From Planctomycetota bacterium (GTDB lineage: Bacteria > Planctomycetota > UBA1135 > UBA2386), in assembly GCA_020638695.1 (NCBI GenBank), contig JACKIB010000017.1:1-64000 (forward strand): a stretch of DNA of 64,000 nucleotides. The letters are read 5' to 3'. The position numbers and the translations under genes were made by a program. A model generated the notes under the pieces. It did no database searches, was not told the DNA's origin, and saw only the letters and a program-made list of their open reading frames with translations. Shown one piece after another: positions 34,220-43,528 of the stretch. Each line of letters starts with the position of its first letter. Position 1 is the first letter of the stretch.

Positions 34220-36886
34220 CTAGCGAGCGACCTGCAGCGCCCGCGCCGGGCGCACCCCGAACTCCGACGCCCGATCCTGCATCCGGTAGGGCATCCGCGC
34301 CGAGCAGCGCAGCGACGGGATCGGGTCGTAGAAGCACCCCCCGCGAATCACCCGCAAGATCCGGTGCCCGCTCTTCGCCCCGTAGCGATGGTATGCCGAC
34401 CCGGTCCACTCGCCGATGTTGCCGAGCATCTCGTGGAAGCCGAACGGGTTGGGCGGGAAGCTGCCGATCGGCGCCAGCCCGGCATACCCGTCGTCCGCGT
34501 CGTCGAGCGCGTGGGCCGAACGAACGCCCGGCAGTTCGCGCTTGATCCGCCCGTCGGCGAAGTTGAACACCAGCGCGAAGTCGCGGGGTACCCCCATCAC
34601 GCGGTACCAGGCGGTGCGCGTGCCGGCGCGTGCGGCGTACTCCCACTGCTCCTCGCTCGGCAGCAGTAACCCGTGCTGGCGGAGCACCTCGTCGGCATGC
34701 TCCCACGCAATCGTCTCGACCGGCTGGCCCAGCGTGTTCCAGCGGCCGAACGAGTAGGTGCCGGCGCGGTGCTCGGAGGGTTCCCGCCCGGTCAAGGCAC
34801 GCCACTGCGCCTGAGTCATCTCGTACTTCGACAGCAGGAACGGCTCGAGTCGGACCTCGTGCACCGGACCCTCCATCTCGCCCGCGAAGCGGTCGCGGCA
34901 TTCCTCGCCATCGATGTGCACATCGTCGGGCAACTGGGCCCCCATCAGAAAGCTACCGCCGGGCACCAGCACGAACACCAGCGCCATGTCGTCGGTGCAC
35001 ACGAGCCGATTCCGGGCATCGCGCTTGGGGATCGCCCCGGCGGCGGGGTACGCGAACTCCTGCAGTCCGGACTCGGGGTCGGGTCCGAGCGGCACCAACC
35101 CGAACTGCGGAACCAGCGGGAGCTTGGCGTAACGGGGATCGCTCGCCACTTCCGCGATCACCCGCTCCCAGTCGCCACGATGGTCGTGATGACACTGTTG
35201 CTCGGCGCTGAGCAGGTTGTCGCGCCACCGCCGCACCATGCTGCGCGTGCCCCAGGGTTCCCCTTCGAGTTCGTCGAGTGCGTCGACCAAGTCGCGCAAC
35301 GCATCGTGCACCCACTGGTCGGCGGTATCCCGAAATGTGTAGGTGCGGCGCGTACCCACGCGCTGCTCGAGGTCTCGCTCCAGCCTGCACAGCTTGTCGA
35401 TGTGCTCCCGGCACCGCCGCAGGCGGCCCGCACGATCCGCGGCGGCAGGTTGCCCTTCCAACTCCGACAGCACGCGCTTCCCTGTGGCAATCAGACGCTG
35501 CACGCGGGTGAGCAAGGCGAAGTCGGGATGGCTCTCTCGGTCCCGCGCGGCAACCGTCGGGTCGTACGGCTCGGCCCTGGCGCGCAGCTCGGCGAGGTTG
35601 GCGCGGTGCTGCGCGGACCTCGCCACCACCTGTTCCGAGCTTTCCAGCCAGGCACCCAGCGCGACCGCGTCCTCCTGGCGCGCCGCGGCGACGCGGAACC
35701 GATCGCCATTGAGCCGCGATACCACGCGGATGTCCGACAGCTCGCGCAGTTCGCGCAGCGTCTCGCGCAGCTGTGCGTTCTGCACCAGGATCCACGCGGC
35801 GCCACCGATGAGGAACGCCGCGAGCGCTGTCGACAGGCCGGCGACCAACGGATTCCGCCGCGCCCAGCGCAACACCCGACCGGTGCGCGTCAACTGACGC
35901 GCCTGCACCGCATTGCCGCCGAGGAACGCCTTGAGGTCGTCGGCCAGCGCCTGCGCGGTGGCGTAGCGACGGCCGCGGTCCTTCTCCAGCGCCTTGAGGG
36001 TGATCGCCGCGAGGTCAGCGGGCACGCGCGGGTTGTGCTGCCGCGGATCGACCGGGTCGCGGCGCAGGATCTTGCCCAGCACCTCCTGCGAGTGACTGCC
36101 CTCGAACGGGCGATGGCCGGTGAGCAGCTCGAACATCGTCGCGCCGAGCGAGAAGACGTCGGTGCGCGCGTCGAGGTCGCCCGCGCCCACCGCCTGCTCC
36201 GGCGACACGTAGTACGGCGTTCCGGCGAACTCGCCGGTCGCGGTCAACGACGGCAACCCCTGTTCGCGCGCCAAACCGAAGTCGGTCAGCTTGGCGACCC
36301 CGTCCCGCCCGACCAGAATGTTCGACGGCTTCACGTCGCGGTGTAGCACGCCCGCGAGGTGCGCCGAGTGCAGTGCCTGCGCGATCTGCACCAGGCAGCG
36401 GACCAACTCGGTCGGGTCGTCCGGTGGCTCGGCGAAGTGCTCGTCGAGTGGCAGGCCATCGACCCGCTCCATGGCGAAGTAGTGGTAGTCGCCCTCGCTG
36501 CCCACCGAGTAGATGTCGACGATGTTCGGGTGATCGAGCCGCGCCGCGGTCAGCGCTTCGCTCTTGAAGCGCGCCACTGCGGTCGGATGGAGCGTCATGT
36601 GCGCCGCCAACACCTTGAGCGCCACGCGCCGGTCGAGCGAGACCTGGCGCGCCTCGTAGACCACCCCCATCCCGCCCCGGCCGAGTTCGCACACGATGCG
36701 GAAGTCGCCCAGTCGGCGGCCCGAATCGTCCTCGTGCTCGGGTTCGAGCGCTTGGTCGGGATCGTCGAACATCGGCTCGAGGAGGTCGCGGAACTCGTCA
36801 TGGCGGTCGAGGAACTCCTCCCGCGATTCGCGCTGCGCATCGAACGTCAGGTAGAGCGCCAGGGCCTCCTCGAGCCGATCGGTCAC
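34220..36886 (-). CDS. Membrane Ser/Thr protein kinase fused to an FGE/SUMF1-like domain
   Basis: The 888-residue protein starts at GTG 36886, overlapping the sigma-factor stop in GTGA. Residues 62-325 are a Hanks-type kinase: GRGGMGVVYEA (69-79), catalytic Lys91, HRDVKPSN with Asp184, DFG at 202-204 and GTPYYVSPEQ. A membrane helix follows at about 350-370 and a coiled region to about 600. The last 250 residues have the formylglycine-generating/sulfatase-modifying fold (GGSFLMG, EMTQAQWRALTG, PSEEQWEYAARAGT, NIGEWTGSAYH, VIRGGCFYD). This kinase-SUMF1 fusion is typical of planctomycetes. The kinase signals across the membrane; whether the FGE-like domain is a catalyst or a sensor is unknown. 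The window also carries two sulfatases. Confidence 0.9.
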   Translation of the reverse strand: MTDRLEEALALYLTFDAQRESREEFLDRHDEFRDLLEPMFDDPDQALEPEHEDDSGRRLGDFRIVCELGRGGMGVVYEARQVSLDRRVALKVLAAHMTLHPTAVARFKSEALTAARLDHPNIVDIYSVGSEGDYHYFAMERVDGLPLDEHFAEPPDDPTELVRCLVQIAQALHSAHLAGVLHRDVKPSNILVGRDGVAKLTDFGLAREQGLPSLTATGEFAGTPYYVSPEQAVGAGDLDARTDVFSLGATMFELLTGHRPFEGSHSQEVLGKILRRDPVDPRQHNPRVPADLAAITLKALEKDRGRRYATAQALADDLKAFLGGNAVQARQLTRTGRVLRWARRNPLVAGLSTALAAFLIGGAAWILVQNAQLRETLRELRELSDIRVVSRLNGDRFRVAAARQEDAVALGAWLESSEQVVARSAQHRANLAELRARAEPYDPTVAARDRESHPDFALLTRVQRLIATGKRVLSELEGQPAAADRAGRLRRCREHIDKLCRLERDLEQRVGTRRTYTFRDTADQWVHDALRDLVDALDELEGEPWGTRSMVRRWRDNLLSAEQQCHHDHRGDWERVIAEVASDPRYAKLPLVPQFGLVPLGPDPESGLQEFAYPAAGAIPKRDARNRLVCTDDMALVFVLVPGGSFLMGAQLPDDVHIDGEECRDRFAGEMEGPVHEVRLEPFLLSKYEMTQAQWRALTGREPSEHRAGTYSFGRWNTLGQPVETIAWEHADEVLRQHGLLLPSEEQWEYAARAGTRTAWYRVMGVPRDFALVFNFADGRIKRELPGVRSAHALDDADDGYAGLAPIGSFPPNPFGFHEMLGNIGEWTGSAYHRYGAKSGHRILRVIRGGCFYDPIPSLRCSARMPYRMQDRASEFGVRPARALQVAR

Positions 36887-37533
36887 GCGTCGTCCTCCGC
36901 ACCCGGTCGATGCTCGCCCAACACGTCACCGACCCGACCGGCGCGCAGCATCGTCACGGTGCGCGCCAGTCTCGGCAGCAGCCGTTGGAAGCGCATCTTC
37001 GCGGCGTCGCGCGTCATCCCGAGCTTCTCACCGATCTCGGCGAAGCTCAGCTCCTCCCACTGCCGCATCCGCACGATCGCACGCTCTTCCGCCGGCAGCA
37101 GTTCGACCGCCAGCCGCGCCCAGGCACGCGCCTCGTCCCGGTCCGCCGCGGAATTGGGCCGAGTCACGGAGTCGACCGGCGGGTCGAGATCGAGCAGGCT
37201 GTCGCCAGGAACCGGACGTTCACGGGCCACATCGCGCCGCGCCGCGTGCTGCCGGTCTGCTTCGTCACGGATCACGTTCTCGGTCATCCGCGCCAGGAGC
37301 GCACGGAACTGCGTGCGGTCCGACAGGACGAATCTCGGAGTGTACTGCAGCGCCTTGATCACGGCCTCCTGCACGTAGTCGTCGACGTCCCGGCGAGCGC
37401 GCAACAAGCTACCCAGGCGCCGGCGAATGCGCTCCTGGATCCACGGCATGTCGCGGTCGAGCAATTCGTGGAGCGATGCGCTGTCGCCATCGTGCCAGCG
37501 GCGGAGCAGCGACTGGGTCTTGCCTGGGTCCAT
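36883..37533 (-). CDS. ECF sigma factor, coupled to the kinase gene
   Basis: The 216-residue protein starts at ATG 37533 (MDPGKTQSLLRRWHDGD). Sigma region 2 spans about 13-75 (LLDRDMPWIQERI...RRDVDDYVQEAVIKALQY) and region 4 about 150-195 (LPAEERAIVRMRQWEELSFAEIGEKLGMTRDAAKMRFQRLL), giving a standard helix-turn-helix. Its stop overlaps the kinase start in GTGA, so kinase and sigma are made together. This organisation is common in planctomycetes, where the kinase replaces an anti-sigma factor in controlling the sigma. The presumed target genes cannot be read. Upstream in-frame codons fall inside the repeat array and are not used as starts. Confidence 0.9.
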   Translation of the reverse strand: MDPGKTQSLLRRWHDGDSASLHELLDRDMPWIQERIRRRLGSLLRARRDVDDYVQEAVIKALQYTPRFVLSDRTQFRALLARMTENVIRDEADRQHAARRDVARERPVPGDSLLDLDPPVDSVTRPNSAADRDEARAWARLAVELLPAEERAIVRMRQWEELSFAEIGEKLGMTRDAAKMRFQRLLPRLARTVTMLRAGRVGDVLGEHRPGAEDDA

Positions 37534-37676
37534 GGTCGGGTCGACCGGTAGCGTAGCGGTGTCCGGGATCTCGCCGCGGGCCGGTCCTCCGCTTTCGCCA
37601 GTCCGGACGGTGGGCGTGCTGCGGCGACCAAGTCGATCGATCGCCGGGGTCACCATCGGGTCGGTTGGCGGATTCC

Positions 37677-38275
37677 GCTTGCTTGCTGGAGCTCGCGGCC
37701 GCCAAATGCCAGCGAAACAGCTGCCACGTGCCGTGGAAGCGCAGAGACGAATCTTCGCGTACCCGCACGATCCGCGGCCCCTGCAGCCTGTCGCGGCCAA
37801 GGCGCACCTGGCCGCCGCCATGAGGCCTGGGCCGCTTGCTTGCTGGAGCTTCCGGGGCCGCTGCATGCCAGCGAAACAGCTGCCACGTGCCATGGGAGTA
37901 GACGAATCTTCGCGTGCCCGCACGATCCGCGGCCCCTGCAGCCTGTCGCGGCAAGGCCGCATCCGCGGCGCTGCGCGCCGCCATGAGGCCCTGCCGCTTG
38001 CTTGCTGGAGCTGGGCCGCTGCATGCCAGCGAAACAACTGCCACCCCACCGATTCTTCGACACGATCCGCGGCCCCTGCAGCCTGTCGCGGCCAAGCTCA
38101 CGCACGACCTTCGCCTTCTTGCTCTTCTGCTCATGCCACCGAAACAGCTCGCTCTCTGCCCAGACCGCACCAGGCGGGACCAAGGAGGCCTGGGCCGCTT
38201 GCTTGCTGGAGCTTCCATGGGAGGTACAGCGAATCTTCGCGTACCCGCACGATCCGCGGCCCCTGCAGCTCAGTG
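37677..38275. repeat. Array of about four related repeats, units about 157-201 bp
   Basis: Units begin at 37677, 37834, 37996 and 38197 with GCTTGCTTGCTGGAGCT. Conserved blocks follow: (G/C)CCGCTGCATGCCAGCGAAACA (varying), GACGAATCTTCGCGT(A/G)CCCG, and CACGATCCGCGGCCCCTGCAG. Units 1-3 then carry CCTGTCGCGGC. Unit 3 is longer because it contains the copied gene fragment at 38094-38187, and unit 4 is truncated. A fifth partial copy lies at 48610. Units contain self-complementary strings (GGGGCCG versus CGGCCCC), so RNA folding is possible. There are no variable spacers of CRISPR type. This fills the 779-bp gap 37534-38312 between the divergent sigma and DUF1573 genes. Confidence 0.8.
38094..38187 (+). 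repeat. Copied 5' fragment of the downstream DUF1573 gene inside the array
   Basis: CGCACGACCTTCGCCTTCT, GCTCGCTCTCTGCCCAGACC and GGCGGGACCAAGGAG also occur in order in the signal-peptide region of the gene starting at 38313 (about 38321-38398). Here the blocks are separated by a piece of the repeat (ATGCCACCGAAACAGCT). It is a chimera, not a gene. Confidence 0.75.
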
Positions 38276-38312
38276 GGCCGCTACGGTGAAGTGGACCCCA
38301 CCCGACATCGCC

Positions 38313-39530
38313 ATGGCTCAGCTCCGCACGACCTTCGCCTTCTCGCTCCTGCTCTGCACCGCCTCGCTCTCTGCCCAGACCGGCGGGACCAAGGAGAAGC
38401 CGACCACCCCGCCTACCGGTACCGAAGTCGTGCCCGGAAGCCCGGGACACGTCGCCGAGGGGGGCTCCGAGCGCCCCACGCGCATCGTCACCGGCACGCC
38501 GAACTCGTGGTTCGACCGCACGCGGTTGTCGCTCGGCACGGTGAGCAACGAGAAGACGGTGACCGGCCGGTTCACCTTCCGCAACCCGACCGGCAAGACG
38601 GTGCGCTTCACCGGCGTGCGTGGCGCCTGCGACTGCGCCAGCGCGGTCCTGGTGGTCGGCAACCAGCGGTTCGAGGCCCCGGCGAAACCCAAGGGCAAGC
38701 TGTATCGCATCGAACTCGGCGATGCCGCCAGCGGGAAGCCGGCCAAGCGCACCGAGGTGACGTTCCTCGATGTGCCGGCCGGCGGCACCGGGTACGTCGT
38801 CACGGAGACCAAGGTCGAGAACCTCGAGGGACCACTCAGCTCCAGCCTGGAGATCACGACGACCGACCCGGGAATGCCCCAGGTGATGCTGGTGTGGGCG
38901 GTCACCGGAGTGCGGAAGTTCCTGATCACGCCACCCGAGCTCCGGCTGGGCAAGCTCCGGTGGGACGAGACGCGCTCCTTCCAATTCCGCGTGCAGTCGA
39001 AGCTGCGTCCCGAGTTCCACCTCACGCGCCCACAGGAGCTGCCGCACTACGTCACCCTGACCCGGTTCGAACGCGTGGTCGAGGCAGGCAAGCCGAGTTG
39101 GCTCATCGAGGGGAGCTTCGGCCCCAACGCCGACCCGCGGGCCGGCGGGACGATCCTGACCGTGACGACCGACCACCGAGAAGAGCTGCAGCTGAAGATC
39201 CTGGCCGAGATCAGCGTGGGCGTCACGGTCAAGCCGGGCACCTTCCTGTCGCTCGGACGGATCGACCGGGCCAAGGGCAGGACGTTCGACATCACGCTCA
39301 CCGCACCGAAGGTGCCGATGAAGCTCGTGCGGTGGCACTTCAACCGCCTGAGCATCGACCAGAAGTTCGTCAAGGTCACCAGCAAGCGGACCGGCGACGA
39401 CCTGGTGGTCTCGGTGACGATCGCGCCGAACGCCGAGGGCAAGCTGCTGCTGCGCGGCGAGCTGCAGCTCTCGCTCGATCACCCGGCCATGCGCGAGTGC
39501 AAGATCGGGTTCAACGGGATCCTGCGCTGA
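38313..39530 (+). CDS. DUF1573-type secreted beta-sandwich protein
   Basis: The 405-residue protein (ATG 38313) has a signal peptide (FAFSLLLCTASLSAQ). LGTVSNEKTVTGRFTFRNPTGKTVRFTGVRGACDCASA near 70-115 is the DUF1573 pattern, in which a fibronectin/ASPM-like strand pair ends in a C-x-C. Two further sandwich units follow (TPPELRLGKLRWDETRSFQF; LSLGRIDRAKGRTFDITLTAP). Such proteins are common as extracellular chaperone-like or surface proteins in Planctomycetota; function is unsettled. Its upstream region is the repeat array, which may influence its transcription. It is convergent with the TPR gene, 24 bp apart. Confidence 0.8.
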   Translation: MAQLRTTFAFSLLLCTASLSAQTGGTKEKPTTPPTGTEVVPGSPGHVAEGGSERPTRIVTGTPNSWFDRTRLSLGTVSNEKTVTGRFTFRNPTGKTVRFTGVRGACDCASAVLVVGNQRFEAPAKPKGKLYRIELGDAASGKPAKRTEVTFLDVPAGGTGYVVTETKVENLEGPLSSSLEITTTDPGMPQVMLVWAVTGVRKFLITPPELRLGKLRWDETRSFQFRVQSKLRPEFHLTRPQELPHYVTLTRFERVVEAGKPSWLIEGSFGPNADPRAGGTILTVTTDHREELQLKILAEISVGVTVKPGTFLSLGRIDRAKGRTFDITLTAPKVPMKLVRWHFNRLSIDQKFVKVTSKRTGDDLVVSVTIAPNAEGKLLLRGELQLSLDHPAMRECKIGFNGILR

Positions 39531-39554
39531 ACCCCCGCCGCTCGCGCGAGTGGG

Positions 39555-41672
39555 TCAGCGCTTCTTCCCGCGCCCGCCCGCAGCGACCGGCTCGGGCGCG
39601 GCGGCCCGGTCCGCCATCTGACCGAGCATCTCCAGCAGCCCGACTTGCAGGCTGGTGAACCCGGCGTAGTGCACCGTCCGCGCCGGAACTCCGGCGCGCC
39701 GCGCCAACTCGAGCGCCGGTTCGGTGGTCTCGTGGCGGTTCCAGTGCAGCAACAGCAGCAGGTCGATGCCGCTGGTCAGCTGCTCGTCGATCGATGCCAC
39801 CAACTTCTGTGGCGATGAGTAGTTGGCCATCAGCCACTCGCCATCGAAGCCCCACGCCTCGGCCAACTCGAAGAATCGCGGATGGTGGCGCCGTTGCCGC
39901 TCGTTGCCACCGGCCACCAGCACGCGCGGCGGGCGGCCCAGCCGCTCCGCCAGACGGCGCGCCACCGCAGCACCACCGTCGACGTCGACCGGCTCGCTGT
40001 CGTTGACCGCCAGCAGCTTGGTCAGTGCGCCGATGTCGTCACGCACCAGGTCCGGGAAGCGGGTCTCCACTTCGCGCAGGATGCCCAGCGCCTCCTGCAT
40101 CGAGGCGACGTCCTTGCGGGCGCGGAGCGAGCGGGCGATCGCCGACTGCAGGGTCGCCTTCTCGATCTCGCGGTCGTCCATCTCCTCGTACAGCGCCACC
40201 AGCTCGCACTTGATCTCCAAATGATCGAGCGCCTGCCCGACGAACTCCTCGTTGCGCAGCAGACCTTCGAGCTCGGTGAAGGCGCCCCGCTGCACCAGGA
40301 GGTCGCGGATCTCCTCGAACGTGGCCCGAGCGCCGTCCCGGTCGCCCTGCATGTTGCAGCAGGTGAGCAGCACGCGCATCGCCTCGACCCGCTGGTCGAG
40401 GTCGACCGCGACCGCCAGTACGCGGCGTGCCGCAGCGGCGGCAGGCTCCGCCTCGCCGAGCCCCAGGTACTCCAGCGCGACGATCAGGATCTGATCGGGT
40501 GCGGTCCCACGGGCCACGTCGACCGAGTCGAGGAAGCGCAACGCCACCCGCCGGTCGAGCTTCTTCAGCTCTTCGTGCACGGGGTAGAAGGTGTCGAGGT
40601 CGGGCACGACGGTGTTCAGGGCCTGCTCGATCAACCGCAGCGCGCGGTTGGCCTCTTCGGCGTCCCGCTTGGTCAGCAGCGCCGCGGCCAGGTAGAAGCG
40701 GCAGCGATCCAGCAGTTGGTCGTCCCGTCCACCGGAGCGACGCGACGATTTCATGGCGTGGTCGAGCAGTTCCACCGCGCCATCCAAGTCCCCGGCCTCG
40801 TAGGTCACGATGCCGGCGCCGTACCACGCTTCGGGAACCGCCTGCTCGACGTCCTCGATGCCGCGGCCGAACCAGGTCGCTGCCTCGTCGCGACCGCCGC
40901 GCTTCTGCTGCACTTCCAGCTCGTCGAAGCCATGCAGCCGCAGCGCCGCGAGCCCGGCCAACGCACACACACTGCTGCGCAGCCGCGCCTGCTGCGCGGT
41001 GAGATCGAACGCCGCACTCAGCTCGGCACCCGCGGCGTCGAACTCGCCACAGTGCAGATGGTGTTCGCCCAAGGCGCGGAAGTAGCGGGCGCGGACGTCG
41101 GCCGGCAGGGCTCGGAACGCCTCGAGTTGCACGCAGCGGCGCAGGATCGGCCCCACCGTGTCGCTCTCCCGCGCCCGGACCATGGTCTCCAGTCGGCTGA
41201 GCAGGTCGGTCAGCGAGGCGTCCAGCAGCAGGTTTGCATCGTCGCTGTCGGTGCTGGTCGCCAGGTACTCGATCGCGTTCATGGCCAGCTTGAGGTCGCC
41301 GCAGCCGAACAGGCTTCGCATGACGACGGGCAGGCATTGCGCGGCGATCCCCGGTTCGCCGAGCAGGTCGATCAGGCACGCCGGATCCTGGATCAGCTCG
41401 GCCACCCAATGACGCTCGCCGCGGCGGTCGTGGGCGCGCAGCACCCCGAACATGAACCAGCGATGGGCGCGGCTGCCGAGCACCGGCTCGGCCACGGTCA
41501 GGCCCAGCAGCACCTTCGCATAACCGAGGTGGAAGGCCGACTGCGCGCGGGTCGGATCCAGCGCACACAGGTCGGCCAGCAGCGGCTCGACCTGCTGTGG
41601 GCGCAGGTCCCCGCGCTCGGCGAGATGGACCTGCTGCTGGATCAGGCGATCGATAGAACTTTCCCAGGCCAT
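39555..41672 (-). CDS. TPR-rich protein with a C-terminal DUF2325-like domain
   Basis: The 705-residue protein has no signal peptide. Residues of about 60-540 are helical repeats with TPR-type periodicity (AFHLGYAKVLLGLTVAEP, AWYGAGIVTYEAGDLDGAVELL, ALEYLGLGEAEPAAAAARRVL). The last 130 residues start with RVLVAGGNERQRRHHPRFFEL and continue with LLLLLHWNRHETTEPALELARRAGVPAR, the DUF2325 pattern (a Rossmann-like small domain). In other bacteria DUF2325 is linked to uncharacterised stress and regulatory proteins. It is a scaffold candidate, probably cytoplasmic. Confidence 0.72.
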   Translation of the reverse strand: MAWESSIDRLIQQQVHLAERGDLRPQQVEPLLADLCALDPTRAQSAFHLGYAKVLLGLTVAEPVLGSRAHRWFMFGVLRAHDRRGERHWVAELIQDPACLIDLLGEPGIAAQCLPVVMRSLFGCGDLKLAMNAIEYLATSTDSDDANLLLDASLTDLLSRLETMVRARESDTVGPILRRCVQLEAFRALPADVRARYFRALGEHHLHCGEFDAAGAELSAAFDLTAQQARLRSSVCALAGLAALRLHGFDELEVQQKRGGRDEAATWFGRGIEDVEQAVPEAWYGAGIVTYEAGDLDGAVELLDHAMKSSRRSGGRDDQLLDRCRFYLAAALLTKRDAEEANRALRLIEQALNTVVPDLDTFYPVHEELKKLDRRVALRFLDSVDVARGTAPDQILIVALEYLGLGEAEPAAAAARRVLAVAVDLDQRVEAMRVLLTCCNMQGDRDGARATFEEIRDLLVQRGAFTELEGLLRNEEFVGQALDHLEIKCELVALYEEMDDREIEKATLQSAIARSLRARKDVASMQEALGILREVETRFPDLVRDDIGALTKLLAVNDSEPVDVDGGAAVARRLAERLGRPPRVLVAGGNERQRRHHPRFFELAEAWGFDGEWLMANYSSPQKLVASIDEQLTSGIDLLLLLHWNRHETTEPALELARRAGVPARTVHYAGFTSLQVGLLEMLGQMADRAAAPEPVAAGGRGKKR

Positions 41673-41819
41673 GCGGGCAGTATCGGGAAGGCCTGCGCAG
41701 CGGATGATCAGTTCGCCAACAGCCCGGCAGCAGCGGTGTATTGAAGCTGGGCAGCAGAGGCGCTCCGACCCCGGTCGAGCGACCTGCCGACCGGTCGCCC
41801 CACGGCGCGCCAGCGCGAA

Positions 41820-43469
41820 TCAGCCGCCGAGCAGCCCTTCGGCCATCGCCGGCAGCGCCACGACCACTCCGTGGAACACGCCCTCGCCCGGCGCAGGCAC
41901 TTCGAGCGCGCCGAGCAACAGGTCGCCCACCACCAGACTGAGTGCCGCGCGCTCGGGAACGGGCACGAACAACAACTCGTCCTCTTCGTCCCGGGCCACC
42001 TCGATGCGCTCCGGCTGCACCGCGACCACTCGCAAGAGCACCGGCCTGGCGGTCCCGGCCGCGGCATCGTGTGTCAACGCGACGCCGGCGACTTCGAGCC
42101 GTGCCACCTGATCGACCATCCCGCTGCGCACCTCGGCGAGCGGCGCGGTCAAGGCATACCCTTGGGTCTCCTCCGCCCAGGCGAAGAACCGCGACACCGC
42201 GGCGAACACCTCGCCAACCGCCGCACTCCGTTCCCCCGGCGGCTGCTCGAGGTAGACCTGCAGGTGCAGGCGCAGCAGGTCGGCCGTGTCGATCGACTCG
42301 AGGTCGAGCACCGGCACTGCCGCTTCGCACTGGGTCGCGACCAACCGCGCCAACACCGCTGCATCGCCGTCGCGCAGCCGCTCGCCGAGTTCCCAGCGGT
42401 ACTCCTCGACCAGCCCGCGCAGGTCCCCTTCGTCGGCGAGATCGCCGATCCCGCCCTCGTGCGGCGCTGCCCACACCGCTTCCTCCGGCTCCGCGCCGAC
42501 CATCTCCTCCACTTCGCCGAACAGCTCTTCGACGCCCTGGTGGCGGGCCAGTCCGGTGCGGATCCGCTCGGCCACGCTCTCGCCTAGGTTCGGCCGTTCG
42601 CGAATCGGGTCGGGCGGCTGTAGCTCGTTGGAGCGAGCCGGCGCACTGCGGTGGCTCTGCCAGATCGCGAGCATCAGGCGCTGCGCCAGCGCGAGGTCGA
42701 CGGTGGTGTCGAAGGCGATCTTCTCCAGCAGCGGGTCGGCCACCATCCCCGGTTTGGGCGCATCGCGCAGCGCGCCGCTGATCGCGGTCGCCGGCAGCGC
42801 GTCGGTGTCGAACCCGCCCGCGTCGAGGCAGCGCTCGAGCTCCGCCTCGAGTCGCTCCAGCGGGATCGGCGGATCGCCGGACTCACCTTCCACTTCGCCG
42901 GTGCCGCGGCCGCGGAACATGAGGTGCTCCAGCTCCGCCTGGGTCAGCCGGCGGTCGAGCGCCAACCCGGCGACGTCGCGGCGGAACGCCTCGGCGAGCT
43001 GGATCGCGTCGCGCTGCCGCGCCAGCGCCGCCGACGCGAACATGGTGTCGAGCGCGCCGTCGTACAGCCGGCCGACCAACACGTCACCGGCTTCCAGCGG
43101 CACGTCCTCGATCTCGGCCAGCTCGTAGAGCTGCCCGGTCTGCAGGTCGTCGACCACGTATTCACCCTGCGCCTGCCCGCGCACCAGGAAGACGCCTACC
43201 AGCGAAGTGGCCAGCGCCTCGCGTTCTTCCGGCTCCATCGGCAGGCACCTGGCGGGGACATCGCCCAGCACCTCACTCTCCCGTTCGAGGAGGTACCACT
43301 CGCAGAACCGCTGCAGCGCTGCCGGGTCGGAACGGGGAGCAGCGGGGTTGGCGCCGAAGAACTCGCGCTCGGCACGCGCCATCTCGGCGGCCACCCCCGG
43401 CCGAGCACGCACTTCGCCCATCAGGCGACTCAACAGGGCCAGAATGCGGTCAGCTTCGCAACGGGACAT
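41820..43469 (-). CDS. Large acidic protein of unknown function
   Basis: The 549-residue protein is cytoplasmic in composition, with many Glu/Asp/Leu helices. LQRFCEWYLLERESEVLGDVPA near 54-75 and a repeated strand-helix segment such as LLRVVAVQPERIEVARDEEDELLFVPVPE near 475 are the only notable features; I know no family for them. It is 147 bp upstream of the TPR-DUF2325 gene on the same strand, so they may be one transcript. Length and lack of membrane parts suggest a regulator or scaffold. Confidence 0.6.
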   Translation of the reverse strand: MSRCEADRILALLSRLMGEVRARPGVAAEMARAEREFFGANPAAPRSDPAALQRFCEWYLLERESEVLGDVPARCLPMEPEEREALATSLVGVFLVRGQAQGEYVVDDLQTGQLYELAEIEDVPLEAGDVLVGRLYDGALDTMFASAALARQRDAIQLAEAFRRDVAGLALDRRLTQAELEHLMFRGRGTGEVEGESGDPPIPLERLEAELERCLDAGGFDTDALPATAISGALRDAPKPGMVADPLLEKIAFDTTVDLALAQRLMLAIWQSHRSAPARSNELQPPDPIRERPNLGESVAERIRTGLARHQGVEELFGEVEEMVGAEPEEAVWAAPHEGGIGDLADEGDLRGLVEEYRWELGERLRDGDAAVLARLVATQCEAAVPVLDLESIDTADLLRLHLQVYLEQPPGERSAAVGEVFAAVSRFFAWAEETQGYALTAPLAEVRSGMVDQVARLEVAGVALTHDAAAGTARPVLLRVVAVQPERIEVARDEEDELLFVPVPERAALSLVVGDLLLGALEVPAPGEGVFHGVVVALPAMAEGLLGG

Positions 43470-43528
43470 CGTTCCAGAACGGGTTCACACCGTACAGCCA
43501 GGCGCATTCGCCCGCCGGTCACGGCACA

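Noticed and set aside
38131..38160. Repeat of the 37.7 kb array as a mobile IS end
   Set aside because: No transposase and no target-site duplication could be found.
37677..38275. Repeat array as a CRISPR or as coding repeats
   Set aside because: Units of about 160 bp without spacers; spacing of units is not a multiple of three and frames do not persist.
39882..41744. 620-codon plus-strand frame opposite the TPR gene
   Set aside because: It is antisense to a gene with TPR periodicity and a DUF2325 tail; no motif of its own.
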